The notes under the pieces: generated by a model | Seen by the model: only the letters and a program-made list of their open reading frames with translations | The model's database searches: none | What the model was told of the DNA's origin: nothing | Made by a program: the position numbers and the translations under genes | In this document: positions 1 through 6,689 of the stretch, piece by piece | How positions within the stretch are numbered: position 1 is the stretch's first letter | Layout of the letters: each line of letters opens with the position of its first letter | DNA from: Dokdonella_A sp937902695 | GTDB lineage: Bacteria > Pseudomonadota > Gammaproteobacteria > Xanthomonadales > Rhodanobacteraceae | Direction of reading: 5' to 3' | Length of the DNA stretch: 16,035 bases | NCBI GenBank assembly: GCA_048498135.1 | Contig: JBEHYO010000081.1 | Location: 1-16,035, forward strand

Positions 1-39
1 CGACGTTCGCGCACGAGCCGCGCCTCAGATCGCCCTTGG

Positions 40-1425
40 TTAGCCCTGCGCGACTTCGCGCGGGCGCGAAAGGTACGCATCGAAGCACATCGCCACGACG
101 CGCAGCAGCAGTCTGCCGCGCGCGGTCACCGCGATGCGCGTCGGCGACAGCACGATCAGGCCGTCTCCCGCGAGCGCGTGCAGCTGCACGATCTCGCGCG
201 CGAAGTAGACCGTGAAGTCGATCCGGTGACGCGCCTCGAAGGCGCCGACCTCGATGACGCCGTCGCACATGATGCGCTGGATCGCGTCGGCGCGAATGCG
301 GTCGTCGGCATCGAGCACGAGGCCGCGCGCGACCGGCAGGCGGCCGGCATCGAGCGCGGCGTAGTAGCCGACGATGTCCTTCGCGTTCTGCACGTAGGCA
401 TCGCCGACGCGGCCGATCGAGCTCATGCCGAGGCCGATCATGTCGCACGCGCCGTGCGTCGAATAGCCCTGGAAATTGCGTTGCAGCGTGCCGTGCTCCT
501 GCGCGCGCGAAAGCTCGTCGCCGGGCAGCGCGAAGTGATCCATGCCGATGTAGCGGTAGCCGGCTTCGGTCAGCATCCGGATCGTGAGGCCGAGCAGCGC
601 AAGGCGCTCGGCGGCGTTCGGCAGCTCCGCGGCGTCGATCCGCCGCTGCGCCTTGAAGCGCTCCGGCAGATGCGCGTAGCCGTATGCGGCGATACGATCG
701 GGTCTGATCGCGATCACTTCATCGAGCGTGCGCGCGAAGCTCGACGGCGTCTGCCGCGGCAGGCCGTAGATCAGGTCGATGCTCGTCGAGCGGAAGCCGT
801 GCTCGCGCGCGGCGTCGATGACGGCGCGCGTCTGCTCGACGCTCTGGATGCGGTTGACGGCGGCCTGCACGTCCGCGTCGAAATCCTGCACGCCGACCGA
901 CAGGCGGTTGAAGCCGTGCCGCGCGAGCATCGCGACGTAATCGGCGTCGGCGTCGCGCGGATCGAGCTCGATGCCGAACTCGCGCGCATCGTCGCCGGCG
1001 AACGTGAACTGGCGCCTCATGCTTTCGACGAGCTCGGCCATCTGCCGCCCGTCGAGGAAGTTCGGCGTGCCGCCGCCGAAATGGAGCTGCACGACCTGGC
1101 GGTCGCGATCGAACATCGGCGCGGTCATCTCGATCTCGCGGTGGAGCCGCGCGAGATAGCCATCCGCCTTGCCGCGATCGCGCGTGATGATGCGCGCGCA
1201 GCCGCAGTAGAAGCACGGGCTGAAGCAGAACGGCACGTGCACGTAGATCGAGAGGCGCCGCGGAATCGGATCCTCGTTCGACATGTGCGCGGCCGCGCGG
1301 TATTCGATTTCGCCGAAGTGCGCGTCGAACTCGGGCGCGGTCGGATACGAGGTGTAGCGCGGGCCGTTGACGTCGTAGCGCGCGATCAGGCCGGCATCGA
1401 AGACGGGTGCGGGATGGCTGCTCAT
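40..1425 (-). CDS. hemN: Oxygen-independent coproporphyrinogen III oxidase (radical SAM)
   Basis: Encodes 461 aa, the usual HemN length (about 457). The family performs the oxygen-independent decarboxylation of coproporphyrinogen III to protoporphyrinogen IX in the cytoplasm, allowing haem synthesis without O2. Seen directly: the N-terminal RYTSYPTAPEF block, the radical-SAM CX3CX2CXC cluster motif (Cys67, Cys71, Cys74, Cys76) in VPFCFSPCFYCGC, the GGGTP SAM-binding motif near residues 117-121, and a late GLGMSSIGRVGD block typical of true HemN rather than HemW. The ATG at 1425 was chosen because family homology begins there; the frame stays open far upstream only because of high GC. No clear Shine-Dalgarno precedes it. 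An FNR/ANR box is centred 41.5 nt upstream of the ATG, so expression is probably induced at low oxygen. The gene lies 77 nt downstream of a same-strand tandem-Usp gene. Confidence 0.96.
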   Translation of the reverse strand: MSSHPAPVFDAGLIARYDVNGPRYTSYPTAPEFDAHFGEIEYRAAAHMSNEDPIPRRLSIYVHVPFCFSPCFYCGCARIITRDRGKADGYLARLHREIEMTAPMFDRDRQVVQLHFGGGTPNFLDGRQMAELVESMRRQFTFAGDDAREFGIELDPRDADADYVAMLARHGFNRLSVGVQDFDADVQAAVNRIQSVEQTRAVIDAAREHGFRSTSIDLIYGLPRQTPSSFARTLDEVIAIRPDRIAAYGYAHLPERFKAQRRIDAAELPNAAERLALLGLTIRMLTEAGYRYIGMDHFALPGDELSRAQEHGTLQRNFQGYSTHGACDMIGLGMSSIGRVGDAYVQNAKDIVGYYAALDAGRLPVARGLVLDADDRIRADAIQRIMCDGVIEVGAFEARHRIDFTVYFAREIVQLHALAGDGLIVLSPTRIAVTARGRLLLRVVAMCFDAYLSRPREVAQG

Positions 1426-1459
1426 GGCGCGAGCGTGGACCGGGCGCGCGGGCCGCGCC

Positions 1460-1473
1460 TTGATCTCGGTCAA
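1460..1473 (-). promoter_or_regulatory. FNR/ANR box upstream of hemN
   Basis: On the plus strand this reads TTGATCTCGGTCAA, one mismatch from the FNR/ANR consensus TTGAT-N4-ATCAA. It lies in the 77-nt gap between the tandem-Usp gene and hemN, 35 nt from the hemN ATG. hemN is a well-known target of FNR/ANR-type regulators. If it acts as a class II site (centre at -41.5), transcription would begin at the A of the ATG. I see no good -10 hexamer at the matching position. Confidence 0.75.
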
Positions 1474-1502
1474 CCGGGCGCCATTCGCGTGCACTCCGGG
1501 CG

Positions 1503-2327
1503 TCAATGGCGCATCAGTACCGGCAACGTCGCTTCCGCGAGGACGTGGCGCGTGGCGCCGCCGAACATCCACTCGCTGAAGCGCGTTCTGCCGTATGCGC
1601 CCATGACGAGCAGATCCGCCCCCTGGCTCGCGGCCGCCGCGAGGATCGCGATGCCGGCGTCGTCTGCGCCCGCTTCCAGGCCACGATGCTCGAACGCGAT
1701 GTCCTCGCGCGCGAAATAGCGGGCGAGATTGAACTCGGGATTCCAGCCGATTTCGCTGAATTGCTCGCGCTCGCGCCCATACAGCACGACGATGCGCTTC
1801 GCGCGCGCGAGCAGCGGCGCGGCCGAGTGAATCGCGCGGATCGCCTCGGGCGATCCGTTCCAGGCGACGACGATCGTCTCGAACTTCGGCTGCGTGCATC
1901 CCGGCGGCACGACGATGCACGGCAAATGGCAGCCGAGGACGATGCTGCCGAGCAGTGGCGGCGTACCCCACGGCAAACTGGCGTCGCGTCCGAGCACGAG
2001 CAGGTCGTGCCAGTTGCCGAGGTGCGCGAGCACGCTCGGCACGTCGCCTTCCGCGACCTGCCAGGCGGCCTTGCGCACGCCAAGCTCGCGCGCCCACTGC
2101 TCGAACGACGGCGCTGCGTCGTGCGCGAGCGATTCGAGCTCGCGGATCTCCTCGATGACGCTCGAGAGGAGCTGCGGCGCATCGTACGCCGGCACCGCGC
2201 CGATCGCCGTGGGGCAGACATAAACACCGGTCAGGCGCCCATCGAGCTGTGCGGCGAGGCGTGCGGCATATTCCATACCGGCGGTCCAGGACTTGAAGTT
2301 GTCGGCGTAGCTCAGGATGTCGCGCAT
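1503..2327 (-). CDS. Tandem-domain universal stress protein
   Basis: Encodes 274 aa with two consecutive UspA folds. The first half (about 1-140) is divergent, ending in a CIVVPP beta-strand. The second half (about 148-274) starts with IVVAWNGSPEA and ends with the conserved MGAYGRTRFSEW...GGATRHVL nucleotide-binding loop (Gly243, Gly246, Gly256-Gly257), the arrangement seen in tandem Usp proteins of proteobacteria. The family consists of cytoplasmic stress-survival proteins, often induced in stationary phase or hypoxia; the ligand is unknown here. The ATG at 2327 has GGAGG about 8 nt upstream. An FNR/ANR box lies 54 nt upstream. It is a paralogue of the plus-strand gene at 3351-4172, with the same length and the same C-terminal motif. 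Confidence 0.93.
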   Translation of the reverse strand: MRDILSYADNFKSWTAGMEYAARLAAQLDGRLTGVYVCPTAIGAVPAYDAPQLLSSVIEEIRELESLAHDAAPSFEQWARELGVRKAAWQVAEGDVPSVLAHLGNWHDLLVLGRDASLPWGTPPLLGSIVLGCHLPCIVVPPGCTQPKFETIVVAWNGSPEAIRAIHSAAPLLARAKRIVVLYGREREQFSEIGWNPEFNLARYFAREDIAFEHRGLEAGADDAGIAILAAAASQGADLLVMGAYGRTRFSEWMFGGATRHVLAEATLPVLMRH

Positions 2328-2380
2328 GTCGGCCTCCGCATAGGGAAGCCTGCACGCTAAGCAATTCTTCGCGGCCGCGC

Positions 2381-2394
2381 GTGATCTCGATCAA
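2381..2394 (-). promoter_or_regulatory. FNR/ANR box for the minus-strand usp gene
   Basis: The plus strand reads GTGATCTCGATCAA, one mismatch from TTGAT-N4-ATCAA. It lies in the 173-nt divergent intergenic region, centred 60.5 nt from the ATG at 2327. A class II arrangement would give a leader of roughly 19 nt that includes the GGAGG ribosome binding site. The core and right flank (TGATCTCG-TCAACC) closely match the box in front of hemN. Confidence 0.7.
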
Positions 2395-2429
2395 CCCGGA
2401 ACGACGCGAGGCCGGTCCTGCAGGCGCGC

Positions 2430-2443
2430 TTGATCTGCGTCAA
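2430..2443 (+). promoter_or_regulatory. FNR/ANR box for the plus-strand usp-phasin-usp operon
   Basis: Reads TTGATCTGCGTCAA, one mismatch from the FNR/ANR consensus. Its centre is 64.5 nt upstream of the ATG at 2501, so a class II site would give a leader of about 23 nt ending with the GAGG ribosome binding site at 2491. The divergent partner box at 2381-2394 is 35 nt away, so each direction appears to have its own operator. Confidence 0.72.
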
Positions 2444-2500
2444 GCGCATTTGCGACTCGAAGCCTCACGATTGCGCACGTCACAACGCACGAGGCGCGTC

Positions 2501-2998
2501 ATGTACAAGCGGGTTCTGATTTGCACGGACGGCTCGCGCCTGGCCCAGCGCGCGGCCCGCGAAGGGATCGAGCTCGCGGCGTGCCTCGGTTCGAGCGCCA
2601 TCGCCTTGCTGGTGACGCCGCCGTTCGAGCCGCCCAGGGGCTACGAATCCTCGCCGCTCGCCGAGCAGATCGAGAGGCACGAGCGAGAGAGCAAGAAGTT
2701 CGCCTCGCGCTGCCTCGGTGCCATCGCGCGTGACGCCGAAGCGCTCGGCGTCCGCTGCCGCACGCTGCATATCGGGCGCTACCCACCGGCCGCGACCATC
2801 GTCGAGACCGCCAATGCCGAGCGCTGCGATCTCATCGTGATGGGCTCGCACGGCCACGGCGCCATCGGCCAGCTTTTTCTGGGATCCGTGACGGCGCGCG
2901 TGGCGGCGACGTGCGCCGTCCCGCTCCTCGTCGTGCGCAAGTCGGGACGCCGCGCGCGACGTTCCGAAACGGCGGCGCGCGGCGGCCGCAGAGTCTGA
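2501..2998 (+). CDS. Universal stress protein, single domain, ATP-binding type
   Basis: Encodes 165 aa, slightly longer than the usual 140-150 because of a basic Arg-rich tail (about 148-165). The N terminus MYKRVLICTDGS carries the conserved nucleotide-contacting Asp10. The C-terminal loop GSHGHGAIG...GS (Gly115, Gly118, Gly128, Ser129) fits G-X2-G-X9-G-S/T exactly, the signature of ATP-binding Usp proteins. The ATG at 2501 is chosen over an in-frame start at 2381 because the fold begins there and GAGG lies just upstream; the earlier start would also read through both FNR boxes. It is the first gene of a probable operon with the phasin-like gene (22-nt gap) and the second plus-strand usp. 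Confidence 0.94.
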   Translation: MYKRVLICTDGSRLAQRAAREGIELAACLGSSAIALLVTPPFEPPRGYESSPLAEQIERHERESKKFASRCLGAIARDAEALGVRCRTLHIGRYPPAATIVETANAERCDLIVMGSHGHGAIGQLFLGSVTARVAATCAVPLLVVRKSGRRARRSETAARGGRRV

Positions 2999-3020
2999 AA
3001 CCGTGAGGCAAGGAGGAATC

Positions 3021-3341
3021 ATGGCTGCGCAATCCTGCGAAGACGTCGGATCGGCCGCTTTCGCCGACACGCCGCTGTCGCAATGGGCGACCCAGCCTTT
3101 GGCTCTATGGATGCAGACCTGCGTGCGAATGCAGGCCGAGTCGATCCGGTTCATCGGGCATCGTCTCGCGAAGGATCTCTCGGCTGCCGGGCGTCTCGCC
3201 GCATGCCGGACGCCGCTGGACGCGCTCGAGGCGAGCGTCGGGCTCGCAGCCGACGCAACGCGCGACTACCTCGATGAAGGCCAGCGCCTGCTCGCCGTGG
3301 CCGCAGGCGACTTCGAAAGCGTCCTCGCCACTACGTTGTAG
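3021..3341 (+). CDS. Phasin-family protein (small, granule-associated)
   Basis: Encodes 106 aa, predicted mostly alpha-helical. The stretch LWMQTCVRMQAESIRFIGHR followed by LAACRTPLDALEA and YLDEGQRLLAVA matches the pattern of PF09361-type phasins (amphipathic helix, then ACRTP, then an EGQRL-like helix). Phasins coat polyhydroxyalkanoate granules; short ones often accompany stress genes. The ATG at 3021 is preceded by a strong AAGGAGGA ribosome binding site, preferred over the GTG at 3003, which lies upstream of that site. It sits between two usp genes, 22 nt after one and 9 nt before the other, so co-transcription under the 2430 FNR box is likely. No PHA synthase is present in the window, so the granule role is inferred from family resemblance. 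Confidence 0.8.
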   Translation: MAAQSCEDVGSAAFADTPLSQWATQPLALWMQTCVRMQAESIRFIGHRLAKDLSAAGRLAACRTPLDALEASVGLAADATRDYLDEGQRLLAVAAGDFESVLATTL

Positions 3342-3350
3342 AGGCATCCG

Positions 3351-4172
3351 ATGCGCGATGTTCTGGTTCACGTCCGCGACCTCGCCCAATGGGGCAACAT
3401 CGGTGCCTATGCGACCGACCTCGCCGCCCATCTCAACGGCACGCTGACATGCGTCTATGTCGAGCCAGCTCCGGCAACGATCGCCGTCTCGGGCCCAGGT
3501 GTCGGCGTGGCGCTGGCGCGCGACGCCGTACGAAGCCGTGCGATGGCCAGGGAACGCGCCGCGCGAAGCCTCGCCGAGTGGGCGACCGCGATGGGCGCGC
3601 GACAAGCCGCGTGGCAGGTTGCCGAGGGCGACGTGTCGCGCGTGATGGAGCGCATGTCGGCGTGGCATGATCTCATCGTCGTCGATCGCGATCTGGATCA
3701 GCCGCTGGCCAGCGTTCACGAGCTTGGAACGCTTGTCGTCGCGAGCCGCGCGCCGGTCATCGTCGTGCCGCCGCGTCGTCGCGAGGCACGGCTCGACTGC
3801 ATCGCGCTTGCATGGAATCATTCCGAAGAGGCTTTGACGGCGATCCACGCAGCGCGTCCGCTGCTCGCGCACGCGACGAAGATTGTTCTGCTCGAAGGCG
3901 GCGCGCCCGATCGTCACATCGACGAAGGCTGGAATCCAAAGTTCGACCTCGAGCGCTATCTGCAGTGGCAGGGCCTGCGTGTCGAGCACGAAACGGTCGG
4001 CGGCGAGAGCGCGGTGGCAGGCGTGATGCTCGTGCAGGCAGCGCGCCGCCAGGGCGCCGATCTGCTCGTGATGGGCGCATACGGCCGGTCGCGTCTGAGC
4101 GAATGGGCGCTCGGCGGCGCGACGCGCTCGGTGCTGTTCGACGCATCGATGCCGGTGTTCCTCAAGCATTGA
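3351..4172 (+). CDS. Tandem-domain universal stress protein (second paralogue)
   Basis: Encodes 273 aa with two Usp domains. It starts MRDVLVHVRDLAQW like the minus-strand paralogue (MRDILSYADNFKSW) and shares RQAAWQVAEGDV in the first half, GWNP in the second and the terminal MGAYGRSRLSEW...GGATRSVL loop. These shared blocks show the two tandem-Usp genes came from duplication. The ATG lies 9 nt after the phasin stop with GAGG at 3342, so it is the third gene of the operon. The role in low-oxygen or stationary-phase stress is inferred from family and FNR-box context. Downstream is a REP cluster rather than a clear U-tract terminator. Confidence 0.93.
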   Translation: MRDVLVHVRDLAQWGNIGAYATDLAAHLNGTLTCVYVEPAPATIAVSGPGVGVALARDAVRSRAMARERAARSLAEWATAMGARQAAWQVAEGDVSRVMERMSAWHDLIVVDRDLDQPLASVHELGTLVVASRAPVIVVPPRRREARLDCIALAWNHSEEALTAIHAARPLLAHATKIVLLEGGAPDRHIDEGWNPKFDLERYLQWQGLRVEHETVGGESAVAGVMLVQAARRQGADLLVMGAYGRSRLSEWALGGATRSVLFDASMPVFLKH

Positions 4173-4221
4173 GCGTGCACGGCGGACGCGCAGCCGAGCG
4201 CGTCGGGCGTATGAAAAAAAC

Positions 4222-4345
4222 CGACATGGATGCCCGCTTTCGCGGGCATGACGAAAGGCCGGGACGGCTCGATCTTCGCGAGTTTCGCTTCGCGAAACTG
4301 CCTTCGCGTCACGACGTCATTCCCGCGAAAGCGCGAATCCGTTTA
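4222..4345. repeat. REP/BIME-like cluster: two inverted REP hairpins flanking a third hairpin
   Basis: The left element (4222-4253, minus orientation) contains TGCCCGC-TTTC-GCGGGCA, a 7-bp perfect stem at 4231-4248. The right element (4315-4340, plus orientation) reads CGTCATTCCCGCGAAAGCG and continues to GAATCC, with one stem mismatch. Both match the GTCAT-CCCGCGAAAGCGGG-ATCC type of proteobacterial REP, placed head-to-head. Between them, 4281-4299 forms an 8-bp perfect hairpin AGTTTCGC-TTC-GCGAAACT. The cluster sits between the convergent ends of the usp operon and the DUF4336 gene, where such repeats typically occur and may act in termination or mRNA stabilisation. No RAYT transposase gene is in the window. 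Confidence 0.8.
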
Positions 4346-4397
4346 AAGAATCTGGGGAGGCGAAGCCACCGCGAAAGGCGCCGAGCCGCTACGCCGC

Positions 4398-5090
4398 CTA
4401 CACACCCCGGATCCAGCTCAAGGCCGTCGCAATTGTTTCGGTGGCTCCGCTCTGCGCGCACGTCCCGTGCGCGATCAGCAAGCGGTCCGGATTCCATCCG
4501 AGAACCTTCTGCAGTGCCGCTCGCGCAGGCGCGCGCCTCAGAAAACTGGCGCGCCAGTCGCGGGGCGTGCTGCCACGATCACCCATCAGGCCGCCGAGTC
4601 GCATGACCGTCTTCTTCCAGCCGGAAATATCTGCGTCAGAGAAGCGTTGAATCAGATCTCCGATGATCGCGGTTCTCGAAGCCCGGTGGAAAAATACCAC
4701 CTCCGCCATTGCAAATGACCCGCGGAAAACGACCTGATCCAGATCAGCCTCCCATGACGGGATCGGTTCGTCGCCGAGTTCCGCATCAAAGTGGAGCGCA
4801 GGCTTTTTGCGGGCGAGGCCGGGCGGCGCATACAGTCGCGCCTCCGGCCAGTGCTCGGCCCATTCCCGCAGAAACAAGTGGTGCAGCTTGTTCGGCGAGA
4901 CGATGTACCGCACCGGCCCGATGGCATCGACTCGATCGGCGAGCTCTTGTGTAAGAGCAATTGGGGACCACACCCAGACACTGCCATCGGACAGCCGCGC
5001 CAGAGCCGTGCGTGTGGGATAAGGAAAGCCGAAGAACGAAACCGTTGGCCCATTCGCGACGTAAATAGACGGTCCGAATTCTTCGAGCAT
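4398..5090 (-). CDS. DUF4336 family protein (degenerate metallo-beta-lactamase-like)
   Basis: Encodes 230 aa. The start MLEEFGPSIYVANGPTVSFFGFPYPTR, then LSDGSVWVWSPIALT, then the PNKLHHLFLREWAEHWPEA block match the DUF4336 pattern (PF14234), proteins thought to adopt a metallo-hydrolase fold. Candidate metal ligands visible are His70-His71, His135 (VVFFHRASRT), Asp145 (IIGDL) and His209 (LIAHGT). Function is unknown. The ATG at 5090 matches the family N terminus but has no Shine-Dalgarno; a TAGCAT -10-like hexamer (5097-5102, minus strand) would place transcription start at the ATG itself, so the mRNA may be leaderless. It is transcribed away from the lipoprotein gene at 5286. Its GC content appears lower than that of the usp/hemN block. 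Confidence 0.82.
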   Translation of the reverse strand: MLEEFGPSIYVANGPTVSFFGFPYPTRTALARLSDGSVWVWSPIALTQELADRVDAIGPVRYIVSPNKLHHLFLREWAEHWPEARLYAPPGLARKKPALHFDAELGDEPIPSWEADLDQVVFRGSFAMAEVVFFHRASRTAIIGDLIQRFSDADISGWKKTVMRLGGLMGDRGSTPRDWRASFLRRAPARAALQKVLGWNPDRLLIAHGTCAQSGATETIATALSWIRGV

Positions 5091-5285
5091 TGGGAAATGC
5101 TATCACTCGGACCTTTTTCCATTCGCTCGAACGGCGCCACGTTCAATCGACCGCGGGAATCGAGCCATCTGCAGGATCGCCGAGGCTGACGCAATTGCTG
5201 ACGCAGACGTGTACGAGATTTCTTACATTCCAGTCGTGCACACTGCGCTAAGCTAAATTGTCCATTCTGTCTCAGGAGGCATCGA

Positions 5286-5735
5286 ATGAGAACGCGCTGG
5301 ATTGTCGCGGGCGCTTTGTTCGCGTGTGCTGGCTGCGGGTCGGCGCCACAGAAGCATGAGTTCGATAAGAGCCGCACCGTAACCCAGAGCTACGACCAAA
5401 CATGGGAAGACATCGTCAGCTTCTTCGCGTCACGCAACATCCAGGTCAAGAACATCGCGAAGGATAGCGGCGTCATCTACGCCGAGGAGGCCGAGGTTGA
5501 CCCGACGGACGCAGATTGCGGTAAGCCTCCGGCTCTATGGAGGCCCATCAGCAATCAAGGGCGGTTCAACGTCTTCGTAAAGCGCGGCGAACAGAAACAA
5601 GTAGTGTCTGTCAATGCGCAATTCGCTCAAGTGTTGCAGACGGAGATAGCGAACCCACCCAGCACTCAAACGGTGAGTTGCACATCGACGGGGATGCTTG
5701 AGCGGCAGATCCTTCAGTCGTTGACGACCCAGTGA
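5286..5735 (+). CDS. Small putative lipoprotein, unknown function
   Basis: Encodes 149 aa. The N terminus has a short charged start (MRTRW), a hydrophobic core and two candidate lipidation cysteines: Cys14 after LFA, and Cys17 after CAG. After the signal comes a block (SRTVTQSYDQTWEDIVSFFA) and a beta-rich region ending KDSGVIYAEE, a pattern seen in several small envelope lipoproteins, but I do not recognise a named family. Cys78 and Cys132 could form a disulfide. An AGGAGG ribosome binding site at 5274-5279 supports the ATG. It is probably anchored in the outer or inner membrane. The next gene starts 15 nt after its stop, suggesting a two-gene unit. Codon use is less GC-biased than in the neighbouring blocks. 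Confidence 0.75.
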   Translation: MRTRWIVAGALFACAGCGSAPQKHEFDKSRTVTQSYDQTWEDIVSFFASRNIQVKNIAKDSGVIYAEEAEVDPTDADCGKPPALWRPISNQGRFNVFVKRGEQKQVVSVNAQFAQVLQTEIANPPSTQTVSCTSTGMLERQILQSLTTQ

Positions 5736-5750
5736 TTGGCTAAGTCCATC

Positions 5751-6353
5751 ATGGTATCTCTCAGCGCAGCGCTCACACTGGCGCAAATAGTTGGTCTACT
5801 GGCCGACTTTGCCGGCTCGCAAGATGCCAAAAAGCTACTCACCTATGGCGAGCTGACTGAATGGCTTTCATCGCATGGTCACGCTGAGGTGATCACCGCG
5901 ATTGAACGTAACCATGCGACGACGATCGCCGTGAAGGCGTCGTTGGCCGAAGGTAGAGACGCGTTGTTAGCGAAGATCGCCCTGCTTGACCAGAAAATAA
6001 GTGCTCTCGCCGCGGGGCTTGGACCCATTGACAATATTGCGCGGTCAATGCACCCCGGGGCCGGATTGAGTGAGCAGGCGAGGGAGCTTCTTTGCGAGAT
6101 CGAGCGAGGCCAGGTCGCTCAAATGTTGGAACATCACAACGAGGAAGGCGGGTGGGAATTATTTGGGATTGATGCTGGCGTCCGCGGCTGGCAATGGGCC
6201 GCGCAAGACAGCCGCTTCTTTCAGGATGATATACAGCGCCTTCTCATCCTTGGATTGCTTGCGCCGGGGCACCCACCTCGCAATGCATCGAACGCTCGAC
6301 TCTTTAGATCAACTCGCCTAGGAAGCGAGATCGCGAAACAATTGATGCGATGA
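5751..6353 (+). CDS. Hypothetical protein with possible C-terminal winged-helix region
   Basis: Encodes 200 aa with no signal peptide; not recognised. Residues 1-100 are helical, with a stretch around KIALLDQKISALAAGLG that could be a short coiled coil. The C-terminal half (about 115-200) reads as helix, then WELFGIDAGVRGWQWA, then FQDDIQRLLILGLLAPG, and finally LFRSTRLGSEIAKQL. This helix-helix-wing order resembles winged-helix proteins where a recognition helix precedes a two-strand wing and a final TRLG helix. DNA binding is inference only. The ATG at 5751 is chosen over a TTG at 5736 that abuts the upstream stop; ribosome binding is weak, so translational coupling to the lipoprotein gene is plausible. 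Composition is lower in GC than the flanking blocks, hinting at transfer. Confidence 0.65.
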   Translation: MVSLSAALTLAQIVGLLADFAGSQDAKKLLTYGELTEWLSSHGHAEVITAIERNHATTIAVKASLAEGRDALLAKIALLDQKISALAAGLGPIDNIARSMHPGAGLSEQARELLCEIERGQVAQMLEHHNEEGGWELFGIDAGVRGWQWAAQDSRFFQDDIQRLLILGLLAPGHPPRNASNARLFRSTRLGSEIAKQLMR

Positions 6354-6379
6354 AAAAGGGCCGGAATGTTCCCCGGCCC
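6354..6379 (-). terminator. Rho-independent terminator on the minus strand
   Basis: A 7-bp perfect GC stem GGGCCGG/CCGGCCC (6358-6364 and 6373-6379) with an 8-nt loop is followed, on the minus strand, by CTTTTTC. The U-tract lies only on the minus-strand side, so it would end leftward transcription coming from the tRNA-Phe promoter, about 185 nt beyond the tRNA. It may also act as a weaker barrier to the plus-strand gene ending at 6353. Confidence 0.6.
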
Positions 6380-6562
6380 CGCACACTTGGCGAAGTCCAC
6401 AAGTATCGTTCGGCTCGCCGTAGCGACTTGGCGTCCAGAATCCTGGCGCGCCTCCTCGATCTGGACCAGGCCGTAGGCAAGGCTCGATATCCGGCCCGTG
6501 GCTCAGTGGTGACTCGGACAGAACGGCGGAACGCGGAGATTGCGCTAAGCACTTGAATCTAA

Positions 6563-6638
6563 TGGTGGCCAGGGACGGAATCGAACCGCCGACACGGGGA
6601 TTTTCAGTCCCCTGCTCTACCAACTGAGCTACCTGGCC
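6563..6638 (-). tRNA. tRNA-Phe (anticodon GAA), CCA encoded
   Basis: On the minus strand the 76-nt gene starts GGCCAGG and ends CCTGGCC-A-CCA, giving a perfect 7-bp acceptor stem, discriminator A and an encoded CCA. The D-arm (GCTC-AGTTGGTAGA-GC), the anticodon arm GGGGA-CTGAAAA-TCCCC with GAA at 6603-6605, the variable loop and the T-arm GGCGG-TTCGATT-CCGTC are all present. The gene sits at the right edge of a lower-GC region, a common integration position for genomic islands. Confidence 0.98.
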
Positions 6639-6689
6639 AGGAAGACGCTTGCGTTCGTGCGGCAGGTGAGGGCCGCAGCGGGGCCGCGT

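Noticed and set aside
178..1719. 513-aa plus-strand frame opposite hemN
   Set aside because: Ala/Arg/Asp-rich antisense shadow with no domain; hemN on the other strand has full family motifs.
40..2394. Single 784-aa frame covering hemN plus an upstream extension
   Set aside because: Only the part from 1425 matches HemN; the upstream portion is Arg-rich low-complexity sequence overlapping the usp gene in another frame, an effect of high GC.
3543..3553. Match to the tRNA-Phe 3' end (TGGCCAGGGA) as a possible att site
   Set aside because: Only about 10-11 bp, inside a usp gene, expected by chance at this GC content.
3105..4169. 354-aa minus-strand frame opposite the tandem-usp gene
   Set aside because: Antisense shadow; His/Arg-rich without recognisable motifs.
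4734..4747. FNR-like palindrome CTGATCCAGATCAG
   Set aside because: Two mismatches to consensus and located within the DUF4336 coding region.
6350..6556. 68-aa basic frame overlapping the upstream stop as ATGA
   Set aside because: Its start lies in a terminator hairpin, it has no ribosome binding site of its own and the sequence looks random, although coupling via ATGA cannot be fully excluded.
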